NCBI GenBank assembly: GCA_035628645.1
Contig: DASPJL010000153.1
Span: forward strand, 1 to 28,109
DNA: 28,109 nucleotides
Reading direction: 5' to 3'
Origin: DASPJL01 sp035628645
Lineage (GTDB): Bacteria > Bacteroidota > Bacteroidia > Cytophagales > Cyclobacteriaceae
In this document: in pieces, positions 17,029 through 25,383 of the stretch
How the letters are laid out: each line of letters opens with the position of its first letter
How positions within the stretch are numbered: the stretch's first letter is position 1
The notes under the pieces: generated by a model
The model's database searches: none
Told to the model about the DNA's origin: nothing
Seen by the model: only the letters and a program-made list of their open reading frames with translations
Translations under genes and position numbers: made by a program

Positions 17029-18204
17029 TTAATTCAATAATTCGTATATACCCGCAACCCCTTGTCCTCCTCCTACACAAGCTGTGACCATTCCATATTT
17101 TTGTTTTCTTCTTCGCATTTCATTGAAGAGTTGAACGGAAAGTTTAGCTCCTGTGCAGCCAAGCGGGTGACCAAGAGCAATTGCGCCTCCATTCACATTC
17201 ACAATATCAGGATTTAAATCCAAGTCCCTGATAACAGCAATTGATTGAGCGGCAAAGGCCTCATTCAGCTCCACTTGTTGTATATCCTCCTTTTTTAAAC
17301 CTGCCTTTTTAAGAGCCACCGGAACTGCTGCTACGGGGCCTATTCCCATATAATCCGGCTCTACACCATAAGCAGCATATGTTACCATCCGGGCAATGGG
17401 TTTGAGGTTTAATTCATTTACCATTTTCTCAGACATCACCACGACAAACGCTGCACCGTCAGAAGTTTGTGAAGAATTCCCTGCGGTAACTGTTCCATTG
17501 TTGGTGAATACAGGTTTTAATTTAGCGAGCACTTCCAAAGACGTGTCGGCTCTAGGACCTTCATCAGTATCTACAACAAATTCCCTGTTCTTCCTTTTGC
17601 CAGAGCCATCAATATAGGTTTCCTGCACTTTTACCGGAACAATCTCTTCTTTAAACTTCCCGGACTGAATGGCTTCCATCGCCTTTTTATGGGAATTATA
17701 AGAAAAATTATCCTGGTCATCTCTTGTTACTTTGTATCTTGCGCTTACGTTCTCTGCAGTATGCCCCATACTCAAGTATGCTTCAGGCCTTTCGGAAGCA
17801 AGTTTATAATTCAGTGCGGTTTTCCAACCCATCATCGGAACAAGTGACATCGATTCTGTTCCACCGGCCACTATACAATCTGCCATTCCTGAATGAATCT
17901 TTGCAGAAGCTATGGCAATTGCTTCTAATCCAGAGCCACAATATCTGTTTACAATCATTCCCGGAACATTTACGGGAAGCGCCAATAGAGAAATAATTCT
18001 TCCCATTTGCATGCCTTGCTCTGCCTCGGGTATTGCATTACCAACCACTAAATCATCAATTCTCGCCGGATCCAGGTTTGGAAGTGTTGATAGCGTGTAT
18101 TTTATAATATCTGCTGCCAGATCATCCGGACGAGTGAATCTAAACCCTCCTTTACCAGCTTTTCCCACTGCTGATCTATAACCGGCTACAATATATGCAT
18201 TCAT
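17029..18204 (-). CDS. fadA: Acetyl-CoA C-acyltransferase (3-ketoacyl-CoA thiolase)
   Basis: This thiolase cleaves 3-ketoacyl-CoA with CoA to release acetyl-CoA, the last beta-oxidation step. The 391 residues contain the nucleophile Cys89 (NRYCGSGLEA), NEAFAAQ near 314-320, His346 in NGGAIALGHPLGCTG and the second active-site Cys376 (TACVGGGQG). Length and sequence style match degradative FadA rather than biosynthetic acetyl-CoA acetyltransferase, though substrate length cannot be read directly. It lies between the bifunctional dehydrogenase/hydratase (88 bp upstream) and the acyl-CoA dehydrogenase (34 bp downstream). Confidence 0.93.
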   Translation of the reverse strand: MNAYIVAGYRSAVGKAGKGGFRFTRPDDLAADIIKYTLSTLPNLDPARIDDLVVGNAIPEAEQGMQMGRIISLLALPVNVPGMIVNRYCGSGLEAIAIASAKIHSGMADCIVAGGTESMSLVPMMGWKTALNYKLASERPEAYLSMGHTAENVSARYKVTRDDQDNFSYNSHKKAMEAIQSGKFKEEIVPVKVQETYIDGSGKRKNREFVVDTDEGPRADTSLEVLAKLKPVFTNNGTVTAGNSSQTSDGAAFVVVMSEKMVNELNLKPIARMVTYAAYGVEPDYMGIGPVAAVPVALKKAGLKKEDIQQVELNEAFAAQSIAVIRDLDLNPDIVNVNGGAIALGHPLGCTGAKLSVQLFNEMRRRKQKYGMVTACVGGGQGVAGIYELLN

Positions 18205-18210
18205 AATTTT

Positions 18211-18235
18211 AGTATTTAGTAGTGAGTATTTAGTA
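18211..18235. repeat. Short direct repeat, 11 bp twice
   Basis: AGTATTTAGTA occurs at 18211-18221 and again at 18225-18235, separated by GTG, in the 88-bp gap between fadN and fadA. Low-complexity repeats of this kind are common between Bacteroidota genes, as I recall, and may be slippage products. It could also fold or bind a protein and tune fadA expression, but nothing shows this. Confidence 0.7.
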
Positions 18236-18292
18236 TTAATGCCTTCTCATAAAACTAATTTTTTCTTAACAGTAAAGGTCATTTTTTGATTT

Positions 18293-20692
18293 TTAATTTC
18301 TCAAAGGTTTACCAGTGTTTAAAATGCTTTGGATTCGTTCTAGTGTCTTTCTTTCTCCACATAGGGACAAGAAAGCCTCTCTTTCCAAATCCAATAAATA
18401 TTGCTCTGAGACTGTTTGCGCATAAGACAAATCTCCACCACTCATAACAAAAGCAATTTTCTCTGCTATTTTTTTATCATGATCTGAAATATAATTTCCT
18501 ATCCTCATTCCATGAATTCCAGCTTTGAAATTTGCTAAGGCGGTTTTGCCCTGTACTTTTATATTTGTCCTTGGCTTGGGTTGAGTATATCCCGCTTCCG
18601 CCAATTCTATGGCAGATCTTTTAGCATCCGCAATTAGCCGGGTTCTGTTTATTGTAATTTCATCACCTTCTCTAAGAATATCCATGTCCAATGCTTCATA
18701 TGCTGAAGTAGAAACCTTCGCCATTGCAATGTTCATAAAGGCATTTTGAAGTCTGTTAAATTCTATGTCCCCGAGCTCATAAGAATCTGCCACCCTTAAG
18801 GTTAATTCCTTTGTCCCGCCACCTCCGGGAATCAACCCAACACCTACTTCAACCAATCCGATATAAGTTTCAGCATGTGCCTGAATTTTATCTGCATGTA
18901 ACGAAAGTTCACAGCCCCCTCCGAGCGCCATTCCACTGGGAGCAACCACTACAGGAATAGCGGAATATCTTGCCCGCATTGTAGTCGACTGAAACTGGCG
19001 GATCATAAAATCCAATTCATCAAATTCTTGTTCAATGGCATACATCATCACCATTGCAAGGTTGGCACCTGCAGAGAAGTTGGCGCCTTCATTGGCAATT
19101 ACCAATCCTCTAAAGTCCTTTTCTGCTATTCCTATTGCTTTATGAATTCCTTCTACCACTTCACTGCCCATGGTATTCATTTTAGTATGGAACTCAAGAT
19201 TGAGTATTCCATCTCCCAAATCAAAAACTGTTGATCCGGCATTTTTCCAAACCACATTAGAAGCCCTTAAATTATCCAGTAAAATGAATTCTTCGGTTCC
19301 CGGAATAGCTTTGTAGTCCTTTGAATGAATGTCATAATATTTTCTTATTCCTCCATCCACTTCATAGAAAGAGATTTTACCGAAAGAAATCATATCATAA
19401 ACCCATTGGGCTGGTTTATAGCCAAGTTCTTCCATTTTTGGAATCGTTTTAGATACATTCAGTAAATCCCAATTTTCAAAAGGACCTATTTCCCAACCAA
19501 AACCAGCCTTTAATGCATCGTCGATTTTATAAAGTTCATCCGCTATCTCAGGAATTCTATTAGACACATATTGAAAAATGCCATAAAAGGAATGCCTGAA
19601 GAATTCCCCGGCTTTATCCTGCCCTGACAAGAGTACCTTAAATCTGTCCTTTACATTTTCAATGGGCTTGGTAGCCTCTAATGTTGGGAATTTAGATTTT
19701 TGAGCGGCTTTATATTCTAAGGTTTTTAGGTCTAAGGATAAAATCTCTGTCTTACCATCTACTTTAGTCTTCTTATAAAAACCTTGTCCGGTTTTATCCC
19801 CAAGCCATTTTTTTTCTTCCATTTTCAGGATAAATGGCGGCACTTTGAAAAGCTCCTTTGACTCATCATTTGGAAGTCCCTGATTTAAATTAGTCGAAAC
19901 CTTAATTAAGGTATCAAGACCAACCACATCGCTTGTTCTGAAAGTAGCAGATTTTGGTCTTCCAATTAGTGGGCCTGTTAACTTGTCAACATCATCTATG
20001 GAAAGATCAAGCTTTTGCATGGTGTCCATTACTTTCATAATCGAATAGATGCCTACTCTGTTTGCTATAAATGCAGGGGTGTCTTTACATAAAACGGTCG
20101 TCTTTCCTAAATAGAGATCTCCATAATTCATTAAAAAATCTATTACCGCCGGATCTGTTTTAGAAGTAGGGATGATTTCGAGTAGTCTGAGATATCTCGG
20201 TGGATTAAAAAAATGGGTGCCGCAAAAATGTTTTTGAAAATCCTCACTTCTGCCTTCAGCCATCAGATGGATAGGAATTCCGGAAGTATTTGAAGTAATG
20301 AGGGTTCCAGGTTTTCGGTATTTTTCAACCTCCTGGTAAACCGATTGTTTTATTTTTAAATTTTCGACAACGACTTCTATTGTCCAGTCACAATCAGTGA
20401 TTTTTGGCAAGTCATCTGTAAAGTTTCCTAACGAAACTCTACTTGCGAAATCTTTATGGTAGAGTGGAGCAGGGTTTGATTTTACAGCAGACTGAAAAGC
20501 TTCATTTACAATCCTGTTTTTTACAACCGGACTGTCCAAAGTAAGTCCTTTGGCTTTTTCGCCGTCGCTTAATTCTTTTGGAGCTATATCCAATAATAAA
20601 ACCTGTACACCAATATTTGCAAAATGACATGCAATTCGGGAACCCATAACTCCTGAACCTAAGACTGCTATTTTTTTAATTGGTCGTTTCAT
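18293..20692 (-). CDS. fadN: Bifunctional 3-hydroxyacyl-CoA dehydrogenase / enoyl-CoA hydratase (FadN type)
   Basis: The 799-residue protein joins the two middle steps of beta-oxidation. The N-terminal NAD-binding domain shows GSGVMG (12-17), the catalytic His159 in THFFNPPRYL and Glu171. The hydroxyacyl-CoA dehydrogenase C-terminal regions follow to about 450 (RVGIYSIM, GQGFYKK). The crotonase domain covers about 480-700, with FSAGANL, GGGCE and GLVEVGVGLIPGGGGT, so both catalytic Glu residues are present. The dehydrogenase comes first, the reverse of E. coli FadB/FadJ and the same as Bacillus FadN (about 789 residues). It is the first of the three fad genes, 166 bp from the MarR gene, with an inverted repeat in between. 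Confidence 0.92.
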   Translation of the reverse strand: MKRPIKKIAVLGSGVMGSRIACHFANIGVQVLLLDIAPKELSDGEKAKGLTLDSPVVKNRIVNEAFQSAVKSNPAPLYHKDFASRVSLGNFTDDLPKITDCDWTIEVVVENLKIKQSVYQEVEKYRKPGTLITSNTSGIPIHLMAEGRSEDFQKHFCGTHFFNPPRYLRLLEIIPTSKTDPAVIDFLMNYGDLYLGKTTVLCKDTPAFIANRVGIYSIMKVMDTMQKLDLSIDDVDKLTGPLIGRPKSATFRTSDVVGLDTLIKVSTNLNQGLPNDESKELFKVPPFILKMEEKKWLGDKTGQGFYKKTKVDGKTEILSLDLKTLEYKAAQKSKFPTLEATKPIENVKDRFKVLLSGQDKAGEFFRHSFYGIFQYVSNRIPEIADELYKIDDALKAGFGWEIGPFENWDLLNVSKTIPKMEELGYKPAQWVYDMISFGKISFYEVDGGIRKYYDIHSKDYKAIPGTEEFILLDNLRASNVVWKNAGSTVFDLGDGILNLEFHTKMNTMGSEVVEGIHKAIGIAEKDFRGLVIANEGANFSAGANLAMVMMYAIEQEFDELDFMIRQFQSTTMRARYSAIPVVVAPSGMALGGGCELSLHADKIQAHAETYIGLVEVGVGLIPGGGGTKELTLRVADSYELGDIEFNRLQNAFMNIAMAKVSTSAYEALDMDILREGDEITINRTRLIADAKRSAIELAEAGYTQPKPRTNIKVQGKTALANFKAGIHGMRIGNYISDHDKKIAEKIAFVMSGGDLSYAQTVSEQYLLDLEREAFLSLCGERKTLERIQSILNTGKPLRN

Positions 20693-20727
20693 CCTTATAT
20701 GGGTTTGTATGAGGTTCGAGGTTTGGG

Positions 20728-20746
20728 GAAGTTCACTTTGAACTTC
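20728..20746. promoter_or_regulatory. Inverted repeat ahead of fadN, possible operator
   Basis: GAAGTTCACTTTGAACTTC is a perfect 7-bp inverted repeat around a 5-bp spacer, 35 bp ahead of the fadN ATG. Place, length and symmetry suit a MarR-type operator, and a MarR gene lies directly upstream. A second copy near the MarR promoter was not seen. It may instead be a chance or structural hairpin. Confidence 0.4.
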
Positions 20747-20858
20747 TTTCTTGCTTCCATTAAGTCGTTCGTTTTCATAGACTTTAGGTTTATCTGTTTA
20801 TTATCATTAGTTGACCCGATTCTTTCAGAATTAGCACATCATGATAGTTTTCTCTATG

Positions 20859-21302
20859 TTATTTTTTTTCGTAAATCTGTTTACTTTCAATCAAACTATT
20901 TATTTTATCTGCCACCTCCAGGAAAATTTTCAATTTTTCCTCCTGTATATGGTCTTTAATAAAGAAATTAAATTGTTTAACTACCGCTCTGGATACGTCT
21001 CTCTTTTGCTTTCCTACATCGGTTAAAAATATTCTTACAGACCGCTTATCCTTTTCATCGGGCATTTTATAAATAAGTTTTCGTTCTTCCATAGTTTTCA
21101 GCATTCTGGTCAAACTACGGGCTTCCAAACCCAACAAGGGAGCAATCTTCGTGGCAGGTGTTCCTTCGCTTACGTCAATATTTAAAAGAACAAACCCAAT
21201 AGACGTTGTGATGTCATGCTTTACTGCTTGAGAATTATACATTCTTGCAATTGCGTGCCAAAGTGTTTTAACATTAAAATCTACAGTTTCCTTTGGTTTC
21301 AT
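20859..21302 (-). CDS. MarR-family transcriptional regulator
   Basis: The 147-residue winged-helix protein has MarR architecture. N-terminal dimer helix (about 8-28), helices leading to the recognition helix EARSLTRMLKTME (60-72), the wing MPDEKDKRSVRIFLT (80-94) with the family's Asp/Arg pattern, and C-terminal dimer helices. It should bind a palindromic operator as a dimer and release it on ligand binding. It is co-directional with and just upstream of fadN-fadA-fadE. Regulation of the fad genes, perhaps by acyl-CoA or fatty acid, is inferred from position only. Confidence 0.9.
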   Translation of the reverse strand: MKPKETVDFNVKTLWHAIARMYNSQAVKHDITTSIGFVLLNIDVSEGTPATKIAPLLGLEARSLTRMLKTMEERKLIYKMPDEKDKRSVRIFLTDVGKQKRDVSRAVVKQFNFFIKDHIQEEKLKIFLEVADKINSLIESKQIYEKK

Positions 21303-21385
21303 AAGAATCTGTTGAAATTATGAAATTATAAAAATTTATTCCTTCTTTTGATGAATAAATCCTTGATAAAGTCTTTCTATACAAT

Positions 21386-21416
21386 CAAATATATTAAAAC
21401 TTAGTATGCATGCATA
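21386..21416 (-). promoter_or_regulatory. Possible MarR-gene promoter with adjacent palindrome
   Basis: On the minus strand TATATTTG (21386-21393) matches the -7 consensus TAnnTTTG, 83 bp ahead of the MarR ATG. Just upstream, TATGCATGCATA (21405-21416) is a perfect 12-bp palindrome in the place where the -33 region would be. That suits an operator, but the symmetric half-site is not shared with the repeat ahead of fadN. Confidence 0.35.
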
Positions 21417-21444
21417 ATAAATTTTAATTTTTTATTTCTTTCTC

Positions 21445-23319
21445 TTAATTGATTGTATCGCCTCTTAATTTCCTGATTCTTTTTCTTACTTCGGCAGTAA
21501 ATATGCTACCTGGGAAGGTTTTAAGATGAGTTGTGTAAAGCTCTAGTGCTTTGGCATTGTCTTTTAAATTTTGATCATAGACTTGCGCCATAAAAAATAA
21601 AGCGTCGTCGCCATAAATTTCATTCGGGTAGTTGGAATATATTTTCTGGAAATTTTCAATTGCTTTATCCGGTTTTCCTATTTCCAAAAATATTTTTCCC
21701 TTTAAAAACACAATTTCATCAATGATGGTATGGGTGCTATAAATCTTCTCCAACTCCGTCAGGCGTTCTAATGCTTCTTCCTTTTTATTCTGGAAAAGCA
21801 GAAGATCTACTTTCGCATATTCCCTCAGGGCATCCTCTGTGGAATCCATTCCGATATTATCCTGAATAAGTAAACTTAAATCCATAGCATCATTTGCGAT
21901 TTCCCGGGAAGTAGCAAGCTTTAAAATATCCAAGTGCGACTGGGCAAGTTTAAAATCACCTTTATAATAAGAAAGTTTAGCATTTTTCAACTTGGCCTCA
22001 TGTCCCAACGGCTTTTCCTTTTCCGATTTCTCTACCTGGGAGTATAGTAAAGTAGATTCCCATGGCTCTGCTTTCAATAAATATATATCTCCCAGCACAA
22101 TTTTATATCTGTCTACGGCTTCTGCCGGAAGCTGAGGAATTGCCATGGCTTTTTGTATAATATTAGTTGCCGTATCCAGTTTTCCGTAGTAAAAAGCATA
22201 CAACAAAGCCATATTCTTCATAGACTCAGCGGTGTTGACGTTGTGACCTACTTCTTGTATTAAAGAAGAGTAATCATTTATTAAAGATTCTATTTTAGCG
22301 TAATCTATGGGATAGGTATTCTTAATTACTTCCTCCTTAGAGCTGATCAAATAATTTTTGGCAATTATATAATTTATTGTTTTGGAATAATTATCAATAA
22401 TATATTGAAAAATAACCAAGGCATCATCGTAGCTTTTATTATGGTAGGCAATCATTCCCAATTCCAATAAGTTTTCTCCTTCGCTCTTGATCCTTTTATC
22501 AATTGCCCTGGCTTGTATGTAAGCCTTATAAAATTGCTTTTGCTGTACATATAACCAAAGCAATAATTCATTAAAAATGAGTTCCTGCGGATGAGACTGG
22601 ATATTTTTGATAAAAACTTTCTCCAGCTTCAGATAATCTTCCTCCTTATTTATTAACCCCTGTAATGAATTTTTAATAAGCTCGAGAGAAGAAGGATTAG
22701 ATTCAGAAAAGTTAATCAATTCGCTTACGACTTCATCCAGGTTTTGGGTATACATATAAATGTTAGCCAACTCATAGGCATAAAGATTGTCTACTGACAA
22801 CTGTTTTCTCGATTCAAGGAATGTCTTAATGGCCAATTCAAGCATCCGGTTTTCAACGAAGTATTGAGCTGTTATCCGAACTTTAATTTCATCTTTCGCA
22901 ATATCATTTATCAATTTATTAAAATACTTCTGCGCTTCATCCGACTTATTTTGTTTCTGAAAATTTAAACCATAGTCTATTCTGTAATAAGGATTATCAG
23001 GATATTGCCTGACGAGTTTTTTTAAATACTTTTCCGCTGAATTGTATTCATTAAGTGCATACAGTGTGGATAAATAAGATTTGTGAACAATTGAAATATT
23101 TATATCATCCTTCAATACTTTCTCAAAAACATCCTTAGCCTTTTCAAATTGGCCAGACCTGAAATATTCATTTGCCAAACTAATCTCGCTTGTCTGGGCA
23201 AAAGATTGGAAACTGAAAAATATAAATGCTATATAAATAAACTTAGTTATTGTCCTCACAAGAAATCTATTAAAGTGTTTGCCCCATATTTTTACGAATA
23301 AACAAAAAGTATATTTCAA
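21445..23319 (-). CDS. Large exported tetratricopeptide-repeat protein
   Basis: The protein of up to 624 residues is built of TPR-like helical pairs from about residue 46 to the end. Clear units include NEYFRSGQFEKAKDVFEKVL (near 50), a repeat near 100 and GKPDKAIENFQKIYSNYPNE near 560. The last two resemble BamD/CpoB-style repeats. A Sec signal is visible (KFIYIAFIFFSFQSFA, cleavage before QTSE). The ATG at 23319 would make the signal an unusually long 41 residues. An in-frame GTG at 23259 would give a normal 21-residue signal. A periplasmic scaffold is likely; partner unknown. The ATG start abuts the first DnaA box of the presumed origin. Confidence 0.82.
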   Translation of the reverse strand: MKYTFCLFVKIWGKHFNRFLVRTITKFIYIAFIFFSFQSFAQTSEISLANEYFRSGQFEKAKDVFEKVLKDDINISIVHKSYLSTLYALNEYNSAEKYLKKLVRQYPDNPYYRIDYGLNFQKQNKSDEAQKYFNKLINDIAKDEIKVRITAQYFVENRMLELAIKTFLESRKQLSVDNLYAYELANIYMYTQNLDEVVSELINFSESNPSSLELIKNSLQGLINKEEDYLKLEKVFIKNIQSHPQELIFNELLLWLYVQQKQFYKAYIQARAIDKRIKSEGENLLELGMIAYHNKSYDDALVIFQYIIDNYSKTINYIIAKNYLISSKEEVIKNTYPIDYAKIESLINDYSSLIQEVGHNVNTAESMKNMALLYAFYYGKLDTATNIIQKAMAIPQLPAEAVDRYKIVLGDIYLLKAEPWESTLLYSQVEKSEKEKPLGHEAKLKNAKLSYYKGDFKLAQSHLDILKLATSREIANDAMDLSLLIQDNIGMDSTEDALREYAKVDLLLFQNKKEEALERLTELEKIYSTHTIIDEIVFLKGKIFLEIGKPDKAIENFQKIYSNYPNEIYGDDALFFMAQVYDQNLKDNAKALELYTTHLKTFPGSIFTAEVRKRIRKLRGDTIN

Positions 23320-23700
23320 AAGTTATCCACATTATCCACAAGGTAATAATGAATGTAAGTATTTTTTAAATTATAAAACTATTATATACTATAGTGTGGA
23401 TAAGTTGAAAAGTAATTAAAATTTAATTTGTAAATCAAAAATGTATATAAGTTGTGTAAAGAATAGGTTTTATCAACATTACATTTTTACATAATATTCA
23501 AATAACCAAGTAATTATATATTTATTAACATCCTGTGGATAAGATATGGTTTACGTAAGGTATTTTAATATAATGTGGAAAGGTTATTAAGATTGGCAGA
23601 ATAAGTGTGTAAATATTAATCAAATGCCTTGTTTGATTTAAGAAGAATGTTAAACGGAATTTATTAACAGCAGGTTACAAGGTTATCCACAAATTGTTAA
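23320..23700. other. Candidate chromosomal replication origin (oriC)
   Basis: Five perfect DnaA boxes (TTATCCACA) lie in this 381-bp gap: 23323-23331 (+), 23332-23340 (+, abutting the first), 23395-23403 (-), 23534-23542 (-) and 23683-23691 (+). Near-matches are TTATCAACA at 23470-23478 and TTATTAACA at 23522-23530 and 23661-23669. The 54 bp after the tandem pair have about 15% G+C and the next 130 bp about 18%, suitable for unwinding. The gene mnmG (gidA), often beside bacterial origins, lies three genes away. No coding frame is seen. That this is oriC is inference from box density, A+T content and context. Confidence 0.8.
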
Positions 23701-25383
23701 CTATTCTGTTATTATATTTTCGAGTAATTCCCAATTTGCTTTTAATTCTATTTCCGTAGTTGGATTTCCTTTGCTATCAGTAAGCGTGTAAAATATTATT
23801 TTCTCCGGTTCTATACGTTCTTTGAGATCTCCCCTATCCCACTTGCCATTCTTGTTCTCATCTATCAATACGCGTAATGAGTATTTTCCTGGTTCGAGGT
23901 AATCAAATTTGAATTTCTTGGTGTTTTTTATCTCCAGGACTTTTTTGTTTTCTTTTTTTATTAACTGAATTATAAAACTGTTTGCATTTATATCTACTGC
24001 TCCTCCTATTATTGAATATTTTTCAGAACGTTTTTTTAGGAATATGTGGTTTGCCAGAAGGTTGGTGTCGCCTTTTACATTTAGGAGTGCTCCATATTCA
24101 GCTTTAAATCTAATGGTGTCTGCAAATGGAATATTCTTTTTTATTTTCAAAGTAGTCATGTTTTTATTCCATCTTATTTCACTAGTGTCTAATGGATAAG
24201 TTGTGAGTGAATCTTTGAAGAAATAAATTTTTTCTATATTATATGTTGTAACAGGTAATTTGGACTCTAGCTCAATTTCGGTGGTTGATAATATGTTTTT
24301 ATTTGATGGACTGACAGACAAGGTAAAAGTTTGACGGACATCTTCTTCCTCTTTGTTATTCTTATTTTTCTTTTTTATGTTCTCTTCTTCTGCTTTAGTA
24401 AAAAGAATATTTAATGTGGTATCCAGTTTTATATCGAATGAGTCAAGAGAAACAATGTGTAAGGGCAATGAATCATATTTGCCGATAGTGTTGAAAATAT
24501 TGATTTTGTTTTTTGCATCATTAAATGTGTATAATATTTTTTCTGTTGAATCTAAGGTATAATTCAGCGATACTTCCTTCAGCCCTTTGTTGAAATCTAT
24601 TACTGCTGTTTCGTCTTCTGATCCGGACCTAATGACAATTAGTTCTCTTAAATCAAATTTTTGGGTTGGAATATTTAAGCTTTGAACGCTGGAGTCCAAT
24701 TTTATCGTATCTCTTATAAAGCCAATTGGCTCCATCGCACCAGAGTATTTTAGATCTCTGTTTTGGTCAATAAATGTGTAAAGAAGGTAATTGTCTTCTT
24801 TTAGGTTTTCCAGTAGAAATTTGCCTTGTTCATCGGTTCTTCCTATATAATATGGTTTGCCATTAAAAGGAGTAATTGTATCTGCTGCAAGGTATAGTCC
24901 TATCAATGCTTCTTTTACTGGTTTTCCTGTTTCAAGGTCTACCACATTTCCTGATATATTTAAACTGTCGATGAAAGTCCCGGTGCTGAATATATATTTT
25001 AAGTTGGTTCCCGGATTCCCTTCCGTTATATCCTTAATTCCTGCACCCATGTTTAACGTATAGGTGGTGTTGTCTTTTAATTTTTTATTAAAAGTTATAT
25101 AAAGTCTTTTTTTTATGATTTTGTGGGTAAAGGTAGAATCTAATGCTGGGGAGATTATTATTTTTTGTGCAAGATTATCTTCTTTTATAAACTCATCAAA
25201 TTCAAAATATAATTTAGTGCCGGTAAAGTTTAAGACTTTATTTTCGGGAATTGATAATACTATTTCTGGTCCTTTGGTATCCTTTTCTCCGCCGGAAGGC
25301 GATTTTCTATTTGCACAGGAGGATAGAAATAATATTAGCGGAAGTGTGATTAGTAATAGAAAGAGGCTTTTTATGAGATTCAT
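23701..25383 (-). CDS. Ig-like domain lipoprotein
   Basis: The 560-residue lipoprotein has a signal with lipobox LSSC (lipidated Cys23). The next stretch, ANRKSPSGGEKDTKGP, is the hallmark start of a Bacteroidota Ig-like lipoprotein family. A Big_5/SbsA-type Ig-like domain spans about 38-135 (FDEFIKEDNL, YTLNMGAGIKDI). A carboxypeptidase-regulatory-like beta-sandwich spans about 143-215 (ISGNVVDLETGKPV, TDEQGKFLLENL). A lysine/glutamate-rich linker precedes the C-terminal part, which ends with LEPGKYSLRVLIDENKNGKWD. Function is unknown; it is probably anchored in the cell envelope. Its first 4 bp overlap the methyltransferase stop, making it the last gene of the mnmG operon and leaving the presumed origin right downstream. 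Confidence 0.85.
   Translation of the reverse strand: MNLIKSLFLLLITLPLILFLSSCANRKSPSGGEKDTKGPEIVLSIPENKVLNFTGTKLYFEFDEFIKEDNLAQKIIISPALDSTFTHKIIKKRLYITFNKKLKDNTTYTLNMGAGIKDITEGNPGTNLKYIFSTGTFIDSLNISGNVVDLETGKPVKEALIGLYLAADTITPFNGKPYYIGRTDEQGKFLLENLKEDNYLLYTFIDQNRDLKYSGAMEPIGFIRDTIKLDSSVQSLNIPTQKFDLRELIVIRSGSEDETAVIDFNKGLKEVSLNYTLDSTEKILYTFNDAKNKINIFNTIGKYDSLPLHIVSLDSFDIKLDTTLNILFTKAEEENIKKKNKNNKEEEDVRQTFTLSVSPSNKNILSTTEIELESKLPVTTYNIEKIYFFKDSLTTYPLDTSEIRWNKNMTTLKIKKNIPFADTIRFKAEYGALLNVKGDTNLLANHIFLKKRSEKYSIIGGAVDINANSFIIQLIKKENKKVLEIKNTKKFKFDYLEPGKYSLRVLIDENKNGKWDRGDLKERIEPEKIIFYTLTDSKGNPTTEIELKANWELLENIITE

Noticed and set aside
23320..23700. CRISPR array or phage attachment site as explanation for the repeated 9-mers
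   Set aside because: The 9-mers are unevenly spaced, occur in both orientations and match the DnaA box exactly.
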